Assembly (NCBI GenBank): GCA_020634335.1
Contig: JACKBY010000003.1
Span: forward strand, 62,001-126,000
DNA: 64,000 bases
From: Promineifilum sp.
Lineage (GTDB): Bacteria > Chloroflexota > Anaerolineae > Promineifilales > Promineifilaceae
Reading direction: 5' to 3'
Shown: piece by piece, positions 50,929 to 60,200 of the stretch
How the letters are laid out: each line of letters begins with the position of its first letter
Numbering within the stretch: position 1 is the stretch's first letter
Notes under the pieces: model-generated
Told to the model about the DNA's origin: nothing
The model's database searches: none
The model's input: only the letters and a program-made list of their open reading frames with translations
Translations under genes and position numbers: made by a program

Positions 50929-52941
50929 TCAGGCCGGCACGGCGCGCTTGTCCTTGTTGGCGCTGAGGGCGATCTCGGCGTATTCGCGCCGGTCGGCCAG
51001 GTCCACTTCCAGGCCGCAATGGGTCAGTAGCTCGGCAATGAGGCTGGTTTTGCGCTCGGCGTCGCTGCGCGACCAGGTACGAGCCTTGATCTCCAGAAAG
51101 TAGCCCGGCAGACTCGGCTCCAGCACCTGATCGAGGTTGATGGCGAAATCCGTGGCCTTATAAAGGACGTGCCACCGCTGACGATCCTTGTGCACCCTCA
51201 ACTCGCGGGCTGGGGCGAAATACTCCTGATAGAAGCGCAGGCTGCGGTCGGCCGCGGCCAGCCAGCGCGACCGCGTCAGCATGACCGCATTGGGGAATTC
51301 CTCGCGATCGCCCTCGCCGATCAGCGTCAGCCGCGTGCGCACCTGGGTCACGTCGCCGTTCTCGTCGATGAACTCGTCTTCGCGGTAGCGCAGCCGATCG
51401 GAGTCGGGGTCGTCGTTATCGAACAGAAAGTAATGGTCGTATTGCCGGTAGTGGGCATAGCGAGTGATGGTTAGGGCGTCGCTCTCCAGCAGCATGCGCA
51501 AGGCCGAGTCGTCTTCCAACGGCACTTTCACCTGCACCTCGAAGCTCTCCTGCCGCTGGACGCCGGACAGCAAGACCAGCTTGTTATATGGGCTGGATTC
51601 GCGCCTGATCACGAAGGCGTCAATGGCCTTGGCGACCTCGATGGCGTCCAGGCGGGCGGCCGACTCGTCCACCGTCAGCAGTTCGCGGTCGCGCATCAGC
51701 CAGCGGCCGTTGCAGATGACGTGCGTCACATCGCTACTCTTGCTGGAATAAACGATGCGCGAATAAACGGCATCGGGATGGTTGTGGAAATGGGGCTGGT
51801 TATGAATGCCGGTCATGTCGAGCACGGCGATGTCGGCCCGCTTGCCCGGCTCCAGACTGCCGGTCACGTCGCCCATGTGGATGGCCCGCGCCCCGCCGAT
51901 GGTGGCGATCTCTACCGCCTGACGGGCGGGCAACGCCGTCGGGTTCTGGGTCGATACCTTGGCAATGAACGACGCTAGCCGCGTTTCCTCGACCATGTCC
52001 AAATCGTTGTTGCTGGCCGTGCCGTCGGTGCCGACGCCGACGTTCAGCCCCAGCTTGAGCATTTGTGGGATCGGCGCGATGCCGCTGGCGAGCTTCAGAT
52101 TGCTCGACGGGCAGTGGGCCACCCCCGCCCCGGCCCGGCGCAGGCTGAACATATCTTCCTCATCGATGTGAACGCAATGGGCGGCCAGCAGCTTGGTGTC
52201 CAGAATGCCGTGCTGCTCCAGCCAGGTGACGACTGACATGTGATTCTGGGCGACGCTGTTCTCGGCTTCCAGTTTTGTCTCGCTGACGTGGGTATGCAGC
52301 GGTACGCTGAAGGCGCGGGCCAGATCGGCACAAGCCAACAGCAGTTCCGGCGTGGCCGTATACCAGGCGTGGGGGGCCACGGCCGGCTGGATGAGCGGAT
52401 GGCCGTTCCAGTGTTCGATGAAGCGGCGACAGAGCAGCAGCGCATCCTCAAACGTCTCGGCGTCGGGCGCGGGAAAAACGAGGATCGTCTGGCCCAGCAG
52501 CGCGCGCATACCGATCTCGGCCACCTGTTCGGCAATGGCCTCTTCGTAGTAGAACATGTCGGCGAACGAGGTGATGCCGGAGCGAATCATTTCGGCGCAA
52601 GCCACGCGCGTGCCCAGCTTGACAAACTCGGGCGTCACGAACTGGCGCTCGACGGGCATCAGGTAGCCCAGCCACACGTCGAGGCGCAGGTCGTCGTTGA
52701 GGCCGCGCATGAGGGTCATGGGGACGTGGGTATGGGCGTTGACGAAGCCGGGCATGATCACCGTGTCGGCGCAGTCGATCTCTTCGGCCGCGCTATAGGC
52801 CTCCGCCATCTCGTCGGTCGGGCCGACAGCAACGATGGTGTCGTCGCGGATGGCGACCGCACCATCCTCGAAGACCTCGTACTTGCCGTTCATCGTTACG
52901 ACGGTTCCGCCGCGCAACAGAATGTCTACTTTTTTTGTCAT
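50929..52941 (-). CDS. Amidohydrolase (SAH/MTA deaminase-like) fused to a CYTH-type domain
   Basis: 670 residues. Residues 1-~440 form a complete metal-dependent amidohydrolase of the MtaD/SsnA/atrazine chlorohydrolase group: 'MPGFVNAHTHVPMTLMRG' (~70), 'PLHTHVSETK' (~210), 'AAHCVHID' (~240), 'VGTDGTASNNDLD' (~300). From ~465, 'ESFEVQVKVPLEDDSALRML', 'YDHYFLFDNDD', 'DRLRYREDEF', 'VRTRLTLIG', 'KDRQRWHVLYK' and 'GYFLEIKART' follow the CYTH (class IV cyclase/thiamine triphosphatase) pattern; the N-terminal ExExK is ExQxK. GGAG precedes the ATG. A nucleoside deaminase joined to a triphosphate-tunnel fold is unusual. Confidence 0.85.
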   Translation of the reverse strand: MTKKVDILLRGGTVVTMNGKYEVFEDGAVAIRDDTIVAVGPTDEMAEAYSAAEEIDCADTVIMPGFVNAHTHVPMTLMRGLNDDLRLDVWLGYLMPVERQFVTPEFVKLGTRVACAEMIRSGITSFADMFYYEEAIAEQVAEIGMRALLGQTILVFPAPDAETFEDALLLCRRFIEHWNGHPLIQPAVAPHAWYTATPELLLACADLARAFSVPLHTHVSETKLEAENSVAQNHMSVVTWLEQHGILDTKLLAAHCVHIDEEDMFSLRRAGAGVAHCPSSNLKLASGIAPIPQMLKLGLNVGVGTDGTASNNDLDMVEETRLASFIAKVSTQNPTALPARQAVEIATIGGARAIHMGDVTGSLEPGKRADIAVLDMTGIHNQPHFHNHPDAVYSRIVYSSKSSDVTHVICNGRWLMRDRELLTVDESAARLDAIEVAKAIDAFVIRRESSPYNKLVLLSGVQRQESFEVQVKVPLEDDSALRMLLESDALTITRYAHYRQYDHYFLFDNDDPDSDRLRYREDEFIDENGDVTQVRTRLTLIGEGDREEFPNAVMLTRSRWLAAADRSLRFYQEYFAPARELRVHKDRQRWHVLYKATDFAINLDQVLEPSLPGYFLEIKARTWSRSDAERKTSLIAELLTHCGLEVDLADRREYAEIALSANKDKRAVPA

Positions 52942-53109
52942 GTATTTCTCCAGGTATTGGGGCGAACGCCGCGATAGTCATGTTCGCCGTGGTTACAGGT
53001 TCCGCTAACCGCGATCCTGTGGACGCGGTTCAATGGCCGCCACGCAGCCACTTGTTCATAATGGTAAGGGTCGTCCCAGCCGGCGACATAACCGGATTAT
53101 ACCGTTTCC

Positions 53110-53118
53110 TGTTATAAT
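53110..53118 (+). promoter_or_regulatory. Extended -10 promoter ahead of the nucleoside phosphorylase
   Basis: TGTTATAAT is a perfect extended -10 (TGnTATAAT). Transcription would begin near 53125, leaving ~100 nt of leader before the ATG at 53225. The -35 is poor, as is common with extended -10 promoters. Confidence 0.5.
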
Positions 53119-53224
53119 CGGCAGACTATGGTGATTTTCTCTCTGATCTGAGAAGACGGCGAGGGAATCACAGTTAATAGAGTGATTTACGACCTTACAG
53201 GACTGGAAAACGGAGTTGGTTACC

Positions 53225-54544
53225 ATGAGAATGGTCGATCTGATCGCTCGCAAGCGTGACGGCGGCGAGCTGACTACCGGTGAAATCAATGACTTCATCC
53301 GCGGCTACACCGCCGAGGACATCCCCGACTATCAGGCGGCCGCGCTGCTGATGGCCATCTATCTGCGCGGCATGACCCGCCGCGAGACGGTCGATCTGAC
53401 CCTGGCGATGGCCCATTCCGGCGACACGCTCGACCTCCACGACGTTGCCCCGTGCATCGTCGACAAGCATTCGTCGGGCGGCGTGGGCGACAAGACCAGC
53501 CTGGCCGTGTTGCCGCTGGTGGCCGCCGTCGGCGTGCCGGTGGGCAAAATGAGCGGCCGCGGTCTGGGCAGCAGCGGCGGCACGCTCGACAAGATGGAGT
53601 CGTTCGACGGTTGGTCGTCGGCCCTGTCGCTGGAGCAATTCAAACGCCAATTACGCGAGATAGGCCTGGTGTTGGCCGGGCAGACAAGCGTTCTGGCTCC
53701 GGCCGACGGCAAGCTCTACGCCTTGCGCGACGTGACGGCCACGGTCGATAATCGCTCGCTCATCGCCGCGTCGATCATGTCCAAAAAGCTGGCCGCCGGA
53801 GCCGACGCCATCGTCCTCGACGTGAAGACCGGCAGCGGGGCGTTCATGCCGACGGTTGAGGCCGCCGAAGACCTGGCCCGGCTGATGGTCGAGATCGGCC
53901 AGGATGCCGGGCGGCGGGTGGTGGCCCTCATCTCCGACATGAACCAGCCGCTGGGCCACGCCGTGGGCAATGCGCTGGAAGTGCGCGAGGCCATCGACAC
54001 GTTGCGGGGTGGCGGCCCGGAGGATTTTTGGGATCATTGCCGGGTGGTGGCGGGGCATATGGTGCTGCTGGCCGGCAAGGCCGGCTCGCTGGAAGAGGCC
54101 GAGGCGCTTATCACCGCGGCGCGGGCCGACGGCCGCGGTCTGGCCAAGTTCCGCGAGTTGGTCGTGGCCCAGGGCGGCGACGGCCGCCAGGTCGATGACC
54201 CCGACCGGTTGCCACAGGCCCGCTACATCGAACCCATCGAGGCCACGCGCAGCGGCTACGTCACAGCGATGGACACGAGCGAATTGGGATGGGTGTGCGT
54301 GCATTGCGGCGGCGGCCGCCTGGTCAAGACAGACGAGGTCAATCCCGCGGTCGGCTTCTTGCTGACGATCAAAATCGGCGATTACATCGAGGCCGGACAG
54401 CCTGTCGGCGAAATCTATGCCGACGACGACATGACCTTGCAACAGGCGCAGCGCGACATTCCCGCAGCCATCACCGTCGCCGCCGAACCGTCGCCGCCGC
54501 GGCCGTTGTTCTATGCGACTATTTATGGGAGAGAAAGGCATTAG
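53225..54544 (+). CDS. pdp: Pyrimidine-nucleoside phosphorylase
   Basis: 439 residues from ATG 53225. Splits thymidine, uridine or deoxyuridine with phosphate to base and (deoxy)ribose-1-phosphate. 'MVDLIARKRDGGELTTGEINDFIRGY' (alpha domain), 'DKHSSGGVGDKTSLAVLPL' (phosphate loop, ~82), 'MSGRGLGSSGGTLDKMES' (~110), 'SIMSKKLAAGADAIVLDVKTGSGAFM' (~180-205) and 'TDEVNPAVGF' near the C-terminus match the family. Length and motifs fit the bacterial Pdp more than DeoA. Diverges from the amidohydrolase gene; both could serve nucleoside salvage. Confidence 0.95.
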   Translation: MRMVDLIARKRDGGELTTGEINDFIRGYTAEDIPDYQAAALLMAIYLRGMTRRETVDLTLAMAHSGDTLDLHDVAPCIVDKHSSGGVGDKTSLAVLPLVAAVGVPVGKMSGRGLGSSGGTLDKMESFDGWSSALSLEQFKRQLREIGLVLAGQTSVLAPADGKLYALRDVTATVDNRSLIAASIMSKKLAAGADAIVLDVKTGSGAFMPTVEAAEDLARLMVEIGQDAGRRVVALISDMNQPLGHAVGNALEVREAIDTLRGGGPEDFWDHCRVVAGHMVLLAGKAGSLEEAEALITAARADGRGLAKFRELVVAQGGDGRQVDDPDRLPQARYIEPIEATRSGYVTAMDTSELGWVCVHCGGGRLVKTDEVNPAVGFLLTIKIGDYIEAGQPVGEIYADDDMTLQQAQRDIPAAITVAAEPSPPRPLFYATIYGRERH

Positions 54545-54605
54545 CTGCTGATGGCGACGGGCAAAACGGATTTTATGCGCTTTGGCAGTGCGGTACGGAT
54601 GTAAC

Positions 54606-54666
54606 CTGTGGCGCAAGCTGTTAGCTTGCACGCGGAGAAGAGACGCCTGGAAAGGCTGCGCCACAG
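54606..54666. repeat. 61-bp nested palindromic repeat element
   Basis: CTGTGGCGCA (54606-54615) and TGCGCCACAG (54657-54666) are perfect 10-bp outer arms. An inner hairpin GCAAGCT-GTT-AGCTTGC (54613-54629) overlaps the left arm. The 201-bp gap between the phosphorylase and glucokinase genes has no ORF; ATCCGT-like units flank the element (54560-54600, 54700-54716). REP or miniature-element like. Confidence 0.65.
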
Positions 54667-54745
54667 TCGCTTCCGCTTTGTTTTTCACAAGGCATTAAAT
54701 CCGCATCGTCAATGAACATCCGTAACCAATTATCGGAGGAAGGGT

Positions 54746-55543
54746 ATGGAACTACTGGGCATCGACATCGGCGGTTCGGGCATCAAGGCGGCTATTGTCA
54801 ACGCGACCACGGGCGAACTGGTGACCGAGCGGCGACGGTTGCCGTCGCCGGAAACCTTCCAGCCGGACGAAGTGGTGGGCGTCGCCGCCGAACTGGTGAA
54901 GGATTTCGGCTACAACGGCCCCATCGGCGTGGGCTTTCCGGCGGTGGTCATGCGCGGCACAGTGGTGACGCCGCCCACGGCCCTGGCTTTCCCCGGCTGG
55001 GAGAACGTCAATCTGGCCCAGCGATTGAGCGCGGCCACCGGCTGTGCCACGACCGTCGCCAATGATGCCGATGTCGCCTGCCTGGCCGAGATGTACTTCG
55101 GCGCGGGCAAGGGCCGGACGGGCGTGGTGATGGTCTTCACCATCGGCACCGGCATCGGCAGCGCCCTGTTCACCGACGGCCACATCGTGCCCAACACCGA
55201 ACTGGGGCGGCTCTACCTCCGCGGCCGCAAGAAAACCATCGAACAATGGGCCTCCGACCGGGTGCGCGAGGAGGAAAAGCTGGGTTGGAAGGAGTGGGGC
55301 GAGCGGTTGAACGAGTATCTCAACTACGTCGAACTTCTCTTTTGGCCCGACGTGATCATCATCGGCGGCGGTGTCAGCAAGAAGCACGAGAAGTTCTTCC
55401 CCTATATCAAGCTGCGGGCTGATTTGTTGCCGGCCTCCCTGCGCAACGAGGCCGGCATCGTCGGCGCGGCCATGGCCGCCCTGGATGTTCACGATCCACA
55501 GCCTTGGGACCTGCCCGGCGCGGGCCACGCCAGTGGAGAATGA
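54746..55543 (+). CDS. ppgK: Polyphosphate glucokinase (ROK family)
   Basis: 265 residues. Phosphorylates glucose with inorganic polyphosphate (and often ATP). ROK phosphate loop 'GIDIGGSGIKAAIVN' (~5-19), 'GVGFPAVV', 'VANDADVACLAEMYFG' (catalytic Asp, ~110), 'IGTGIGSALFTDGHIVPNTELG' (~135-155) and 'WPDVIIIGGGVSKKHEKFFPYI' (~195) are specific for PpgK. GGAGGAAGG just before the ATG. Stands alone, downstream of the phosphorylase on the same strand. Confidence 0.93.
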   Translation: MELLGIDIGGSGIKAAIVNATTGELVTERRRLPSPETFQPDEVVGVAAELVKDFGYNGPIGVGFPAVVMRGTVVTPPTALAFPGWENVNLAQRLSAATGCATTVANDADVACLAEMYFGAGKGRTGVVMVFTIGTGIGSALFTDGHIVPNTELGRLYLRGRKKTIEQWASDRVREEEKLGWKEWGERLNEYLNYVELLFWPDVIIIGGGVSKKHEKFFPYIKLRADLLPASLRNEAGIVGAAMAALDVHDPQPWDLPGAGHASGE

Positions 55544-55570
55544 GGCCGGCGATGAGCGTGGAGTATAGAA

Positions 55571-55636
55571 GCAGGGCAGCAGGGGAGAAAGGAAGAAAGG
55601 AAGAAAGGGCGCTCTTCATCTCCCCTGCTCCCCTGC
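55571..55636. repeat. Purine/pyrimidine palindromic element
   Basis: GCAGGGCAGCAGGGGAGA (55571-55588) and TCTCCCCTGCTCCCCTGC (55619-55636) are inverted arms with one mismatch in 18, enclosing AAGGAAG-type tandem units. It follows ppgK and could stop or stabilise its mRNA. An analogous element lies inside the amidase gene at 47504. Confidence 0.65.
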
Positions 55637-55673
55637 CCCCATGCCTTTTCAACCGGCCGCGGAGACCAGACGC

Positions 55674-57023
55674 ATGACCACCCCCAAACCCGGCCCCCGC
55701 ACCGTCTATCTGCCCGATACGTCCCTCTTGCCGCTGGCCGAATCCCTGGTGGCCCTGGCGAACAGCGACGGCGGGCTGATCGTTCTGGGCCTCAGCCGCG
55801 ACGGCCGCCCAACGGGCGAAATCTGGGAAGAAGAAGCCGAATTGGCCCTGCGCGAGGCCGCCGCCCTCTGCCGCCCGCCCGTGCCCAGCCACTTCCAGTC
55901 CGTGGAGTTGCCTGCCGGGCGTTTCATCGGCATTCAGGTGTCGCGCAGTCTGGAACTGCACAGCCTGGCCGACGGCCGCGTCCTGGTGCGCCGCCGCGAC
56001 GAGAATCGGCCGCTGACCGGCGAGGAGATTCGCACCCTGGCCGCCGCCCGCCCCACTTCCGACTTCGAGACCGAACCCGTCCCCGGCGCGAAGCCGGGCG
56101 ACCTGGACACCGAGACGCTGCGCGAGTATCTGGAAAAGCGCGAAACACGCACCAGCGCACGCTCTTCGTCCGTCTCCCAACTGATGCACGAGGTGGGCGC
56201 GACCGACCGCGAGGGCACGCCGACGCTGATCGGCTTGCTGTTGTTCGGCCGCAACCCACAGGCCTTCTTGCCCCAGAGCGGCGTCGTCTTCGTCAAGTTT
56301 CCCGGCACCGAGCCGCGCGGCGAGGACGGCGGCATCGGCTATGGCCGGCGGGCCGAACTGACCGGGCCGGTGGCCCGCATCATCGAGCGCGCCTGGTCGC
56401 TCGTTTTCGACGAGATGCGTGTTGGGGCGACAGTCAACGGGCTGGAGCGGGAGGAACTGCTGGAGTATCCACGCTTTGCCGTGCGCGAGGCGCTGGTCAA
56501 CGCTGTGGCCCACCGTGACTATCGTATCAGCGGCCGGCGCATCGAGATCCGCATGTATGCTGATCGCTTGGAGATCATTAGCCCTGGCGGCCTGCCCGGC
56601 TACATGACCGTCGATAACCTGGTGGAGGAACACTTTTCGCGCAACCCGCGACTGGTGAACGGGCTATTCCAGTGGGGCTACATCGAGGAGCTGGGGTTGG
56701 GCATCGACCAGATGATCGAGGAGATGTTGCAGGCCGGCCACCCGCCGCCGGAATTCCGCGCCACGCCCCACTCGTTCACCGTCGTGCTCTCCAACAAGCG
56801 CGATCGGCCGAGCACCCCCAAGTGGACGCGCAGCATGAATGAGCGCCAGACGCAGGCCGTCAACTTCGTCCGCGAGACGGGCAGCATCACCAATCGCGAA
56901 TATCGCCAACTGTGCCCCGACGTGTCGCCGGAGACGCTGCGCCTTGATCTGGTCGACCTGGTTGATCGGGGCGTGTTGCTCAAGATCGGCTCCAAGAAGG
57001 GCACGTACTACATTCTCAAATAG
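55674..57023 (+). CDS. AlbA_2/Schlafen-like ATP-binding transcriptional regulator (RecG-like, COG2865 type)
   Basis: 449 residues from ATG 55674 (GGAGA upstream; an earlier ATG at 55641 lies in a repeat). Residues ~15-130 form the AlbA_2 domain ('ESLVALANSDGGLIVLGLSRDG'), but the initial E..EFK motif typical of the family is not evident. Residues ~240-360 match HATPase_c_4 ('REALVNAVAHRDYRISGRRIEIRMYADRLEIISPGGLPGY'). The end ('ETGSITNREYRQLCPDVSPETLRLDLVDLVDRGVLLKIG') is a winged helix. Likely a DNA-binding regulator; target unknown. Confidence 0.85.
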   Translation: MTTPKPGPRTVYLPDTSLLPLAESLVALANSDGGLIVLGLSRDGRPTGEIWEEEAELALREAAALCRPPVPSHFQSVELPAGRFIGIQVSRSLELHSLADGRVLVRRRDENRPLTGEEIRTLAAARPTSDFETEPVPGAKPGDLDTETLREYLEKRETRTSARSSSVSQLMHEVGATDREGTPTLIGLLLFGRNPQAFLPQSGVVFVKFPGTEPRGEDGGIGYGRRAELTGPVARIIERAWSLVFDEMRVGATVNGLEREELLEYPRFAVREALVNAVAHRDYRISGRRIEIRMYADRLEIISPGGLPGYMTVDNLVEEHFSRNPRLVNGLFQWGYIEELGLGIDQMIEEMLQAGHPPPEFRATPHSFTVVLSNKRDRPSTPKWTRSMNERQTQAVNFVRETGSITNREYRQLCPDVSPETLRLDLVDLVDRGVLLKIGSKKGTYYILK

Positions 57024-57115
57024 CGAGATACTCAAACTGACAGGCTGCCGGTTCATACAGACCAGACGAATACAAATCTGTATCGCCGGTATTGATTCGC
57101 AGCCAACGCTTTATC

Positions 57116-57153
57116 CCCAAGTTATCCCAACTTTGGAGTTGGGATAACTTGGG
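57116..57153. repeat. Perfect 17-bp stem hairpin between convergent genes
   Basis: CCCAAGTTATCCCAACT (57116-57132), TTGG loop, AGTTGGGATAACTTGGG (57137-57153). It sits in the 199-bp gap between the ends of the AlbA_2 gene and the penicillin-binding protein gene, the usual place for a bidirectional terminator, but neither side has a T run. Confidence 0.75.
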
Positions 57154-57222
57154 AAACGTCCCGATCCGGCCGGTCACGTAATTACGCTTAATCAGCCAAC
57201 CACAAAGAGTTTTCGGTTTCTC

Positions 57223-60200
57223 CTATGGAGATGGCGTCTCTGAAGCGGGGGAACTTTCTACCGTCGGCGGCTCTACCGTCGGCGGCTCCACGGTTGGCAA
57301 TTCCACCGTCGGCGCTTCCGGCGTGGGCGTCTCCGGCGTCGGCGAGACTGTCGGCGTGGCGGTCGTTGTTGCCGTCGGCGTCACGGTGACCGTCGGCGTG
57401 GCGGTGCCCGTCGCCGTCGCCGTCGGTGTCTCCGTGGGTGTGGTGGTCGGTGTTGGCGTCGGCTGTTGCAGATTGAACACCGTTCGCCCTTCGTGCAGCA
57501 CCAGATCATTCTCCGGCGTGAAGGGGTTGTCCGGGCCGAAGACGATGACCCGAATCGTGACCAGACCACTGTAGTTTATCTGCGACGCATCCCAGACCGC
57601 CAGACGGCCGTCCTGCACCGCTTCCGGCCGTCGCTCCTGCACCATTCCCCAGCCGCCGGGATTCTCGCCGAACCCATATTCGACCTGATAGCCCTGATAG
57701 TTCGGCCCCATCGCCGTGCCCCATATCTCGATGGCCGCGCGATCGAGCGCGTCGCCTTCGTTGCGCGGCCGGATGATTTCAGCGCGCGGTCGGGGCGTGT
57801 TGCCGTCGCAAGCCTGCGTCGGCGGCGAGATTGCCGCCGACGTCGCCCCTTGCGTCGCCGCCCACTGCTGCCCGGCGGCCGTCGTCTGCATCCAGTTCGT
57901 CGCCAGCGCGCGCTCGCGCTCCAGCACGTCGGGCCGGCCGTTGACCGGCACGCCGCCGCCAAAGGTGGCCTCGTAGACGGCCTCGTTACATGACGGGTTG
58001 GCCTGTAGGCCCGTCCACAGGTCGATGGCCAGACGGGTAATGCCTTGCGAAGCGTCCTGCGGCGGCTGGTCCCCGGCGAATGATTCCGTCAGGCGCTGGG
58101 CGCAGGTTGAAGTGGCGTCGACGGCGATGCCCGTGTCGGCGCAGATCTCGCGGTCGACCACACCCGGCGGCCGCACGAAGCTCAGCGCTTCGCGGCCGGC
58201 CAAATACGAAGTCATGAAGTAGTTCCAAATGGGCGAGGCCAACCGGTAGCCGGACTGCCCCGCGCCGATGGGGCGGTTGTCAGTGTTGCCCACCCACACC
58301 GAGGCCAGCACTTGCGGCGCATAGCCGATGGTCCAGGCGTCGCGCACGTCGTCGGCCGTCGTGCCGCTTGTGCCCGTCTTGGCCGCCACTTGATAGCCGG
58401 GAATGACCAGATTGTTATTCTGGCCGAACTCGGCCAGCCGCGCATTGTTATCGCTGAGAATACTGGTCAGCAGATAGGCATGTTCCGGGCGCACGGCTTG
58501 CAGCGCAACGGCCGCGGGTGCGGGATTGTCGTAGAGCAAGTTGCCGTTGCGATCTTCGATGCGCGTAATGGCATAGGGTGCGACATAGCGCCCGCCGTTT
58601 GCCAGCGCGCCGAATGCTCCGGCCATCTCCAGCGGTGGAATCTCGCCCGCACCCAACGCCAGCGACAGGCCGTGGTCGCGCGGCTGCCCGCTCTCCGCAC
58701 AACCGGCGTCCTGCAAATTGGTCAGACCGACCTTCTGGACGTTGCTGATGAACTCGCAAACGCCGACAAACTCCATCGCCTTGACCGCTGGGATGTTGTA
58801 GGAGTTGCCTAGCGCCGGCCGAACGCGCACCGGGCCGTGGAACTCGTCGTCGAAGTTCTTGGGGATATAGGGTGGATTGACGCCATCGGGAAACTCCGTG
58901 CGCACGTCCCACAGGAGCGTCGCCGGCGTCCAGCCCCGCTCGAAGGCCGACAGGTAGATCAGCGGCTTGATCGACGATCCCGCCTGGCGCGGAGCCAGGG
59001 CCATGTTGACTTGACCGTCGATGGCCTCGTCGTTGAAATCGGCGCTGCCGACCATGGCGATGATCTCGCCCGTCTGCGGCTGGAGAGCCACCAGCGCGGC
59101 GTTGTTGGCCCCGCCTGCGGCCAGCAGATCGCGATTGGCGGCCACGGCCTCCTCGGCCTGTCGTTGGGCGTCGGGATCGAGCGTGGTCAGAATACTCAAC
59201 CCGCCGCGATAGATCGACTGCGCGCCTAACAATTCCTCGGCCTGCTGCAGCACGGTAAAGGTGAAATGAGGATGGCGGATGGTGACCTGCGGCCGTTGCA
59301 ACTCGTAGACGCGCACGGCCATCTCGTCCAGCGCCGCCTGGGCGTCGGACAAGTTAATGTCATCATTGGCGACCATCAGGCTGAGCACTTCCCGCTGGCG
59401 ACCGAGCGCCTTGTCGGGGGCGGTATAGGGATCCCACAGCGCCGGGGCCTGGGGCAGCCCGGCCAGCAGCGACGCCTCGGCCAGCGTCAGATCGGCGGCC
59501 GACTTGTTGAAATAGGTATTGGCCGCCGCCTCGATCCCGTAGGCCAGATTGCCGTAGTAAATCTCGTTCAGATACAGCTCGAGTATCTCTTCCTTGCTAT
59601 AGGTACGGGAGATTTCGGCGGCCAGGATGATCTCGCGCACCTTGCGCCGGTAGCTGCGCTCGGTGCGCTCATCCTCGTCCAACAGCGTGGCCCGCACGAG
59701 TTGCTGGGTAATGGTGCTCGTCCCGGCCACAGCTTCTCCCTCGCGCGCGGCCTCCACGACAGCGCGGACGAGGCCGATGACATCGAAGCCGGGGTTGTCA
59801 TAGAAGCGCTTGTCCTCGGTGGCGATGGTGGCCTGGACGAGATAGGGCGAGATGCGATCAAGCGGCACATAGGTGCGATTGCCCGCATTGGGGTCGGCCA
59901 GGGCATAGAGCAACTGGCCGTTACGATCATAAATGCGGGCCGTTTCGAAGGTGCTGGCCCGGTTGCGCAGTTCCGTCGGTCGTGGCAGGTCGGCGGCCAC
60001 CAGACTGTAGCCGATGGCCGCGGCCGAGGCCGCCAGCAGCCCGACCACGAACAGCACCAGCAGGGTAACGAAAAGCCCGCGCCCGATGCGCCCGGCGGTC
60101 ATCGGCCGTTTGGCTTTGGTGTTGATCGACGGCGGCGGCGCGGGGCGGCGGCCGGATGGCGGCGGCTGGGGCGGCCGCTGCTCGCGCTTGGGCTGTGTGG

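Noticed and set aside
55674..57023. Anti-phage defence gene (AlbA_2/Schlafen-like)
   Set aside because: The domain order is that of COG2865 regulators, and neighbours are metabolic genes, with no defence partners.
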